A stretch of 7,216 nt of DNA from an uncultured Clostridia bacterium (lineage in GTDB: Bacteria > Bacillota > Clostridia > Christensenellales > CAG-917), in NCBI GenBank assembly GCA_937881285.1, contig CALGEU010000172.1, positions 1-7,216 of the forward strand, written 5' to 3'. Within the stretch, counting starts at the first letter, position 1. Each line of letters begins with the position of its first letter. The notes beneath the pieces are model-generated. The model was not told the DNA's origin. It saw nothing but the letters and a program-made list of their open reading frames with translations, and ran no database searches. The translations under genes and the position numbers were made by a program. This document shows positions 1-5,203 of this stretch, piece after piece.

Positions 1-3000
1 CCGTCGCCCGTATAGCGCACGCCTTTGCCGTCGGTTTTGTCAACCACTTTGCCGTCCTTATCCACGAGATAGGTTTCGGTGTAGGTGTGGTCGTGTCCGC
101 CGAATACGACGTTTACGCCGTTTTCTGCAAAGAGTTTTGTGAGTTGAGTGCGCATTGCGATGACTTCGCCGTCAAACGCGTGAGAGCCTGCGCTGTACAA
201 ACTCTTGTGCATAAGCACGAATTTCCATTTTGCATTTGTATTTGCAAGGTCGTTTTTGAGCCATGCGAGTTGTTCTGCGCCGAGACCGTCGCTTGTTGCG
301 TCGTTGGTGTCAAGCACGGTGAAGTGAGCGTTTGCATAATCGAAAGAGTAATATTCGCCGCTTATCGATTGCACGTTGCCGTCCTTATTCTCGGTGTAGT
401 TGAAGTATCTTGCCATTGCGCCCGTATTGTTCTCGTGGTTGCCCGACGTGAAGAAGACGGAAGTGTTGATGGTGAGATCTTGATAAGTGTTGAGAGCCAT
501 GCCCCATTGACGGAAGTTCTTTCCGTTGTCGCACATATCGCCTGCGTTGAGAATGAAGTCGAACGTGTTGACGCGCTCGTCGTTAAGGAGAGCGGAGACT
601 GCTTCGTGGCTTTCGGTGTACATGCCTTGAATCATGCCTTGGATGTCTGCAATCGTAAGGAATTCAAACGAATCGGAGTTTGCGTCCTTTGCGGTTGTGA
701 AAGTGAAGCCTGTTTTGTCGTATCCGTCGAGTTTGACGAAGTCGAGCAAAGAGAAGAAGTTGTCTGTGTTCTGATATTCGTAGTTGCCTGCGATGTCGTA
801 GTAGTAGGTCTTGCCTGCTTCGAGACCTGAGATTGTGACGGTGGTGCAGTTCCAGTAAATCACGCTGTTTGCGACGACGGAGTCGCGGTCGCCGTAGACG
901 TACGGGGTGTCTTCGTCATCCATGATTTCGGCGTGCGTAAGGCAGAGAAGACCAAGGTCGATGAGCGGAATGTATTGCGGTTTGGTTTGCGTGAGCATAT
1001 CCACTTTGATTCCGTTGATAGTTGCGCTTGCTTTTGCGTCGAGATAATCGGTTTTGTTGACCGCATAATCTGTAAACGCTTGTTTTTGAGAAGTGGAGAC
1101 CGTGCCGAGCACCGTTCCGTTTTCGTCAAGAAGTCTGAACGTGCCGTATACGTTTTCTTCTGTGTAGAAGCGAATAGTGTACGCGCTCGTGCCGTTTGCG
1201 GTGTCGAAGTTTGCGGTGACTCTTGACGGAACTCTGCCGTTGTCCTGCGTTGCCGCGTTAAATTCCGCGCCGACGGTAGACACTCTGTTGAGAGTTGACA
1301 AATAAGAGAGTTTCACGTTGCCGAAAACGTAGTTTTCGTTGGGTTGGAACGTGGTGGGAGCGGACGGGTTGGTGAAGTCCGCAAGGTCGGGATAAACGTC
1401 GGTTGCAAATGCAACTACGATTTCTTCTGCAATGCCGCCGAGACCTTTATAGAAACTGTCGACGAGATAACTGTCAAGGAAGTTCTGAACGATGCTGATG
1501 ACGTCAGGACCTTCGAGAGAGAAGCCGAGAAGTTTTGCAACTACGGTCTTGATTGCGGGGAGCAAATCGTTGATTACGTCAACGAGCACGAAGTTTGTCG
1601 CGTCGATAGAATAATCTTCGGGGAGTTCGAGCGTGATGCCCATAGATTGAAGCAAATTCTTGACGAGCGGCATCGTGAGTATTCCTGGAAGACCTTCGCC
1701 GAGACCTTTTTTGAGACTTTCAAGTTCGTCGGGCGTCAGGTAATCTTTTTCAACTGCGTCGCTGAAATCGAATTTATGATTGAGAATGGTTTTGAGAAGA
1801 GAACCGTCATTGCTGAAAACGGGGTCGAGAATCGCGCTGAGAAGTTTTTCGACGAATTCGCCGCTTTCGAGTTGGTCGCACATATCGTTGAGTGCTGCAA
1901 GCATACGTTTACGATAAGTTGCGTCGGTGGGTTGTTGGAAACGGAAAGTTTCTTCGCCGCAGGCAACTTCGGAGAACGTCGCGTCTATCGAGTCGTAAGT
2001 TTCGTCAAACGAAATTTCGATGCCGATAGTGTGCGCTGTGAGAATGAAAGACGCAATATCCTGCACTTTCATTTTGCCCTTGTTTTCGGGGTTGACGCTC
2101 GATTGAATGTTTTCGTCGCCGAAAGACCAGTCGAGAATGTTGCCGACGACCTTATTTACGAGATCGAGAGCTTTGTTTACGGTTTCGCCTTCGTATTGAT
2201 AGGGCATATCGTAAAGCACGGTGTCGAGAATGTAATCGACAAGACCGCTCAAAGCGTGTTTTGTGTTTACGCTCACGTATTCGTAATCGTCGTCTTCTTC
2301 GTTGTATTTTTCAAAATCGGGGAAGAGCGTGCCGCGAACAAGTCCGACGACCATATTATCGCCTGCGACGACGTCGGTGACTTTGCTCACCAAAGAATCT
2401 ATCGTGCCTTGATTAAGGAAGTGATCGACGAGTCTGTCGAGAAGTTGAGAATAGATTTCTTTCGTGATGTAGTCGTTGTAGGAAAGGTGAGACATATCTT
2501 CGTATTGAATGATGTACGCAAGATAGTCGGGGTTTGTAGCAACGACCGCTTCCCAGTTTTCGTGAGTGGGGCTTTCGGTGTATGCAGCAATAGCGGTGTC
2601 GTATGCCGATTGATTCCAGGAAGCCGCAGTGAAGACGTTGTTGCTCGGCACTTCTTTGATACCGACGGAGTTGAGCGTCATGACTTTGGAGACGCAGTCT
2701 TCGCCGAGTTTGCCGTTTGCGTTGTATCTATTGACGGTGGTGTATCTTCTCGGAGAGTAATAACTCACGCAAGAACCCGTTTGGAAATCGTAAAGCGTTC
2801 TGCCTGCCGCATCGGTGTAACTCATTGCGTCGCACACGTGCATATGCCCCGTGAAGACGTAGCGAGTGCCCATATCGAGCATGCGTTTTGCGGTGTTTTC
2901 CCAGTTGTAAATGGTGAAGTCTTTGAGAATTTCGTCTTCCATTTCCCAGTGCGGAAGTGCGTTCTGGTGGAAGCATGTGATTATGGTTTCTTCGCCGAGA

Positions 3001-4181
3001 GTGGCTTCGCTGTTGGAGTTTTGCTCGTCGCAGAAGCGTTCCATCCAGTCGAGAACGTCTTCGGTGAGACGTCCGCCGCAGAGATGGTCAAGACCCGTCG
3101 AACGATAAACGTGTTGATTTGCGGCAAAAGCGGAAGAAAGTTGAGCGGTGGTTGCGACGTTTTCGGTGTTGATAGAGCCGTCTGCGTTTTCAAGATAGAA
3201 TTTGAAGTTTGCCGCTCTTCCGTTTGCAACGAGAGCGTCGTATTCGCCTTTGTTTACACGCACGATAGCGCCGATTTCGTCCGCTTGTCTGTCGCTTGCG
3301 TCGATGACCATAATGGAGTAGGATTCAAGACCTGCGACTTTGATTTCGGCAGTGAGAGAAAGCACGTTGTTGCCGTCGCCGAGTTCGTAGTATAAAGCGA
3401 GTTTTTCAGCGGTGGTCGCTTTTTCGGAAACTTCTTCGAGACGTTCGTCGTAGTAGTGAATGTTGAGAGATTTCGTGTTGTAAGAAGTTTGATAAGTCGT
3501 TGTGTAAGTGCCGTACCAGTATTCTTCAGGGAGATATTCGGTGAGATTGATTGCGCCGTTTTCGCCGGTAAGGTTTGCGTCGGGATAGCCGAGACCTGCG
3601 AAGATGAGTGCAAATTGCATTGCGCTCACTGCGTCGGAGATTCTGCCCGAACCGTCAACTTGCGAATAGAGTGCGCCCGAAGTGTTGTAAAGGTCGTGGT
3701 TGCCCGGCGTTGCGAAAACCTGGAAGTTTTCATAACCTGCAACTTTTCTTATCTCGTTTTGCATATAACGCAAAGCGTTTGCAACGTCAACGAGAGCCGT
3801 CACTTCGCCGTTTTTGGAAAGGTCGCCCGATGCAAAGACGTATTTTGGGCAAGTGCCTTGCTTTGCGTCTGCGATATACTGTTCCACTTGCTGTTTCAGA
3901 ATCATACCGCTTTCGAGAACGAGTTTCGTATCGCCGGTCATGGAGTTGTAGAAATCACTCGTTTTGTAGTTGTCGGCTTTGACGTCCTGATAGCAATAAT
4001 CGAGCGGGAAGTAGTGAATATCGCTGAATTGCCCGACGGTGAGAGTGTTTTCGATTGCGATATTCTCATCGTCCGCTTTGGAGATGCCGTCAACGATGGA
4101 AAAACTCATCACGCTTGCAAGCAATATGGCAAGCACGACAATGAGAACCATCGGTACGCGGCGCGTTGAAGATTTGCTCAT
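1..4181 (-). CDS. Large exported protein with two metallophosphoesterase domains (C-terminus beyond window)
   Basis: Reading the minus strand from ATG at 4181, the frame stays open to the window edge: 1393 complete codons, no stop, so the C-terminus is missing. Residues 11-29 (PMVLIVVLAILLASV) are a hydrophobic segment after a basic N-terminus (KSSTRR), indicating a signal peptide or anchor without a lipobox Cys. Domain 1 (about 48-460) is a calcineurin-like phosphoesterase: D54-x-H56, G119-D120, GNHD 160-163, H405 (FHQNALPH) and GHMH 445-448. About 240 residues separate GNHD and H405. Residues ~500-950 are helix-rich with no domain I recognise. Residues ~984-1175 resemble a purple acid phosphatase N-terminal fibronectin-like domain (TVTISGLEAGKTYYYDI). 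Domain 2 carries D1179-x-Q1181, G1214-D1215, GNHE 1247-1250, H1325 and GHDH 1362-1365. Family knowledge predicts dimetal hydrolysis of phosphate esters outside the cytoplasm; the substrate is unknown. The start is supported by AAGGAGG just upstream. It is transcribed divergently from the metal-efflux genes. Confidence 0.93.
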   Translation of the reverse strand, partial: MSKSSTRRVPMVLIVVLAILLASVMSFSIVDGISKADDENIAIENTLTVGQFSDIHYFPLDYCYQDVKADNYKTSDFYNSMTGDTKLVLESGMILKQQVEQYIADAKQGTCPKYVFASGDLSKNGEVTALVDVANALRYMQNEIRKVAGYENFQVFATPGNHDLYNTSGALYSQVDGSGRISDAVSAMQFALIFAGLGYPDANLTGENGAINLTEYLPEEYWYGTYTTTYQTSYNTKSLNIHYYDERLEEVSEKATTAEKLALYYELGDGNNVLSLTAEIKVAGLESYSIMVIDASDRQADEIGAIVRVNKGEYDALVANGRAANFKFYLENADGSINTENVATTAQLSSAFAANQHVYRSTGLDHLCGGRLTEDVLDWMERFCDEQNSNSEATLGEETIITCFHQNALPHWEMEDEILKDFTIYNWENTAKRMLDMGTRYVFTGHMHVCDAMSYTDAAGRTLYDFQTGSCVSYYSPRRYTTVNRYNANGKLGEDCVSKVMTLNSVGIKEVPSNNVFTAASWNQSAYDTAIAAYTESPTHENWEAVVATNPDYLAYIIQYEDMSHLSYNDYITKEIYSQLLDRLVDHFLNQGTIDSLVSKVTDVVAGDNMVVGLVRGTLFPDFEKYNEEDDDYEYVSVNTKHALSGLVDYILDTVLYDMPYQYEGETVNKALDLVNKVVGNILDWSFGDENIQSSVNPENKGKMKVQDIASFILTAHTIGIEISFDETYDSIDATFSEVACGEETFRFQQPTDATYRKRMLAALNDMCDQLESGEFVEKLLSAILDPVFSNDGSLLKTILNHKFDFSDAVEKDYLTPDELESLKKGLGEGLPGILTMPLVKNLLQSMGITLELPEDYSIDATNFVLVDVINDLLPAIKTVVAKLLGFSLEGPDVISIVQNFLDSYLVDSFYKGLGGIAEEIVVAFATDVYPDLADFTNPSAPTTFQPNENYVFGNVKLSYLSTLNRVSTVGAEFNAATQDNGRVPSRVTANFDTANGTSAYTIRFYTEENVYGTFRLLDENGTVLGTVSTSQKQAFTDYAVNKTDYLDAKASATINGIKVDMLTQTKPQYIPLIDLGLLCLTHAEIMDDEDTPYVYGDRDSVVANSVIYWNCTTVTISGLEAGKTYYYDIAGNYEYQNTDNFFSLLDFVKLDGYDKTGFTFTTAKDANSDSFEFLTIADIQGMIQGMYTESHEAVSALLNDERVNTFDFILNAGDMCDNGKNFRQWGMALNTYQDLTINTSVFFTSGNHENNTGAMARYFNYTENKDGNVQSISGEYYSFDYANAHFTVLDTNDATSDGLGAEQLAWLKNDLANTNAKWKFVLMHKSLYSAGSHAFDGEVIAMRTQLTKLFAENGVNVVFGGHDHTYTETYLVDKDGKVVDKTDGKGVRYTGD

Positions 4182-4192
4182 AATTCCTCCTT
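4182..4192 (-). promoter_or_regulatory. Ribosome binding site of the phosphoesterase gene
   Basis: On the minus strand AAGGAGG is followed by AATT and then the ATG at 4181. This is a near-perfect Shine-Dalgarno sequence with short spacing. It fixes the start codon and so places the hydrophobic segment at the true N-terminus. Confidence 0.85.
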
Positions 4193-4229
4193 ATGCACGC
4201 ATATACGCGCACAATAATTTTTCTATACT

Positions 4230-4258
4230 ATTGTACAATATCTAAAAAATAAAATCAA
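4230..4258 (-). promoter_or_regulatory. Candidate sigma-A promoter for the phosphoesterase gene
   Basis: On the minus strand TTGATT (4258-4253) and TACAAT (4235-4230) are separated by 17 bp. This predicts a start near 4223 and a leader of about 40 nt ending in the strong RBS. The -35 hexamer matches the consensus at four positions and the -10 at five. The -35 overlaps the 8-bp palindrome CAATATTG (4256-4263). It is the best minus-strand promoter I can see in this spacer. Confidence 0.6.
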
Positions 4259-4292
4259 TATTGCAAGCGATATTCGACATATCAAAATTGGT

Positions 4293-4310
4293 TGTGTCGT
4301 TTACGATACA
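4293..4310. repeat. 18-bp inverted repeat in the divergent spacer, possible regulator site
   Basis: TGTGTCGT, a TT centre and ACGATACA form two 8-bp arms with one mismatch. The repeat lies roughly 70-87 bp upstream of the predicted phosphoesterase transcription start and about 90 bp upstream of the regulator's -35 box. Its sequence is unrelated to the TTGAA/TTCAA operators to the right. With no T-run after it, it does not look like a terminator. A binding site for an unidentified regulator is possible; chance is not excluded. Confidence 0.3.
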
Positions 4311-4400
4311 TTCTGACCGATAAAAATTTACTTATATAAAGATTTGTGCCATTTTATTTGAAAATTTTTGTAAAAATCGAAATAATATTGCGAAAAAGCG

Positions 4401-4429
4401 TTGACATATTGCAAATTCGGGAATAATAT
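4401..4429 (+). promoter_or_regulatory. Promoter of the ArsR/SmtB-family regulator gene
   Basis: A perfect -35 box TTGACA (4401-4406) is followed after 17 bp by TAATAT (4424-4429), predicting a start near 4436. Upstream, 4355-4400 is rich in A and T runs and could act as an UP element. The predicted start falls at the left edge of the palindromic operator at 4435-4464, so a bound repressor would block initiation or early elongation. Confidence 0.7.
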
Positions 4430-4434
4430 ATAAC

Positions 4435-4464
4435 TGAACATTTGAATAATCGTTCAATCGTTCA
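4435..4464. promoter_or_regulatory. Nested palindromic operator, likely autoregulatory site of the ArsR/SmtB protein
   Basis: Two inverted repeats share one centre between 4449 and 4450. The inner pair is TTGAA (4442-4446) and TTCAA (4453-4457) with six bases between, matching the TGAA-N6-TTCA core known for SmtB/CzrA/CadC-type operators. The outer pair is TGAAC (4435-4439) and GTTCA (4460-4464). The site lies between the -10 box and the RBS of the regulator gene, as expected for autorepression. Assignment to this regulator is by family precedent and position. Confidence 0.75.
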
Positions 4465-4476
4465 AACGGAGAGAAT

Positions 4477-4803
4477 ATGAATTGCACACACGAAGAAAAC
4501 TTCAATATCACTGAAATGCCGACAGAAGACGTCGTGCTTTCGCTTGCCGAACTGTTCAAGGCACTCGGCGACCCCACGAGAGTGAAGATATTGAGTTGTT
4601 TGCAAATGAGCGATATGTGCGTCGGTGACATTGCGGACAAACTCGGAATGAGCACGTCGGCAATTTCACATCAACTTCGCGTGCTGAAAGCGATAAAACT
4701 CGTCAAAGGCACAAAAGAAGGCAAAGAAGTGCGTTATTCGCTCGATGACGATCACGTCACGCTCATCATGCAGTGCGGTCTTACGCACGTCAACGAGAAA
4801 TAA
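4477..4803 (+). CDS. ArsR/SmtB-family metal-sensing transcriptional repressor
   Basis: This 108-residue protein has the usual length and winged-helix layout of the ArsR/SmtB family: FKALGDPTRVKIL at 27-39, a recognition helix STSAISHQLRVL at 59-70, and a beta-wing at about 76-89. The C-terminal helix holds D91-x-H93-x10-H104-x2-E107, the SmtB/CzrA-type alpha5 zinc site with Glu last as in SmtB. C48-V-G-D51 matches the C-V-G-D of the SmtB alpha3N site, and C3 and H5 near the N-terminus could complete it. Family knowledge predicts a cytoplasmic dimer that represses efflux genes and leaves DNA on binding Zn, Cd or a similar ion. GGAGAG six bases upstream supports the start. It is followed by its own terminator, and operators flank it on both sides. 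Exact metal preference cannot be read with certainty; an As(III) sensor is unlikely because the ArsR CVC pair is absent. Confidence 0.93.
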   Translation: MNCTHEENFNITEMPTEDVVLSLAELFKALGDPTRVKILSCLQMSDMCVGDIADKLGMSTSAISHQLRVLKAIKLVKGTKEGKEVRYSLDDDHVTLIMQCGLTHVNEK

Positions 4804-4810
4804 AATTTTG

Positions 4811-4836
4811 CAGGGAGTGCAAATTCCCTGTTTTTT
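4811..4836 (+). terminator. Intrinsic terminator after the regulator gene
   Basis: CAGGGAG (4811-4817) pairs with TTCCCTG (4824-4830), one pair being G-U, around a six-base loop. Six T residues follow at 4831-4836. It begins eight bases after the regulator stop codon, so the regulator is at least partly a separate transcript from the downstream HMA-ATPase genes. Confidence 0.85.
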
Positions 4837-4847
4837 CTCGGACAACA

Positions 4848-4881
4848 CTTGAATATTTGTTCAACAATCCAAATGTTCAAG
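4848..4881. promoter_or_regulatory. Second operator region, upstream of the HMA-ATPase genes
   Basis: CTTGAATATTTG (4848-4859) and CAAATGTTCAAG (4870-4881) form a 12-10-12 inverted repeat with one mismatched pair. Inside it, TTGAA (4849-4853) and TTCAA (4860-4864) form a TGAA-N6-TTCA site of the same type as at the regulator's own promoter, leaving a third half-site TTCAA at 4876-4880. The shared half-sites strongly suggest the same ArsR/SmtB protein binds here. Confidence 0.72.
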
Positions 4882-4889
4882 CGTAATAT
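4861..4889 (+). promoter_or_regulatory. Candidate repressible promoter of the HMA-ATPase genes
   Basis: TCAACA (4861-4866, four matches to the -35 consensus) and TAATAT (4884-4889) are 17 bp apart. The same TAATAT hexamer serves as the -10 in the regulator's promoter. The -35 and spacer lie within the operator at 4848-4881, so repressor binding would directly occlude polymerase. The weak -35 is a caveat. Confidence 0.45.
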
Positions 4890-4900
4890 GAAATAAGGAT

Positions 4901-4928
4901 TTGACTTGCAAAAGCAGGGGACTATAAA
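4901..4928 (+). promoter_or_regulatory. Alternative promoter close to the HMA gene
   Basis: TTGACT (4901-4906) and TATAAA (4923-4928) each match the consensus at five of six positions, with a 16-bp spacer. Transcription would begin near 4935, leaving a leader of only about 13 nt that still includes AGGAG. By sequence this is stronger than the 4861-4889 candidate, but it lies downstream of the visible operator, so repression there would need a less direct mechanism. Confidence 0.4.
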
Positions 4929-4931
4929 TCG

Positions 4932-4940
4932 AAAAAGGAG
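4932..4940 (+). promoter_or_regulatory. Ribosome binding site deciding the start of the HMA protein
   Basis: AAAAAGGAG ends seven bases before the ATG at 4948. An in-frame ATG at 4906 would add 14 residues rich in Arg, Lys and Thr before the HMA fold and lacks a comparable site, so 4948 is the better start. Confidence 0.8.
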
Positions 4941-4947
4941 AACCACT

Positions 4948-5166
4948 ATGAAAAAGATTTACAAACTCGAAGACCTTGATTGCGCAAACTGCGCCGCAAA
5001 AATGGAAAACGCCATCAACGCAATCGACGGCGTGAAATCCGCAACCGTAAGTTTTATGATGCAACGACTCACCATCGAAGCAGACGATACAAACTTTGAC
5101 GAAATCATGAAGAAAGTTGTGAAGGTGTGCAAAAAAATTGAACCCGACTGCGTTATTCTTCTGTAA
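4948..5166 (+). CDS. Small heavy-metal-associated (HMA) domain protein, metallochaperone-like
   Basis: The 72-residue product is a single HMA (ferredoxin-like beta-alpha-beta-beta-alpha-beta) domain. The metal loop LDCANCAAKME has C12 and C15 preceded by D11. The D-C-x-x-C form, rather than M-T-C-x-x-C, is the type seen in the N-terminal domain of ZntA/CadA pumps, where the Asp helps bind divalent ions, so Zn/Cd/Pb is more likely than Cu. Two extra cysteines, C61 and C68, lie near the C-terminus. The gene lies 37 bases before the ATPase gene, whose product lacks an N-terminal HMA domain, so it probably supplies that domain in trans as a cytoplasmic metal carrier or regulatory partner. A copper chaperone (CopZ) role is the main alternative and is less consistent with the neighbours. 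Confidence 0.88.
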   Translation: MKKIYKLEDLDCANCAAKMENAINAIDGVKSATVSFMMQRLTIEADDTNFDEIMKKVVKVCKKIEPDCVILL

Positions 5167-5203
5167 ATAGGGTAAAATTTCACTCAAAAACAATCTCATA
5201 ACT

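Noticed and set aside
87..830. A 247-codon plus-strand open frame
   Set aside because: Same antisense register as above, lying over the GD, GNHE, H and GHDH motifs of the second phosphoesterase domain. The motifs on the minus strand show which strand codes.
1344..3395. A 683-codon plus-strand open frame
   Set aside because: It is exactly antisense and in codon register with the minus-strand phosphoesterase: its stops would correspond to TTA, CTA or TCA codons in the real gene, which that gene uses rarely. The translation is rich in Val, Cys, Phe and Glu, shows no domain motif, and has no matching RBS.
3456..4169. A 237-codon plus-strand open frame
   Set aside because: Antisense in register with the N-terminal phosphoesterase domain and its signal segment; no motifs or RBS.
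4435..4881. The repeated TTGAA/TTCAA elements as a possible CRISPR or transposon end pair
   Set aside because: They are short, inverted and placed at promoters, and the intervening sequence is a normal regulator gene. No repeat-spacer pattern or transposase is present.
4906..4947. An upstream in-frame ATG that would extend the HMA protein by 14 residues
   Set aside because: The extension is basic and unlike the HMA fold, it covers the RBS and the second promoter candidate, and the ATG at 4948 has a strong AGGAG at proper spacing.
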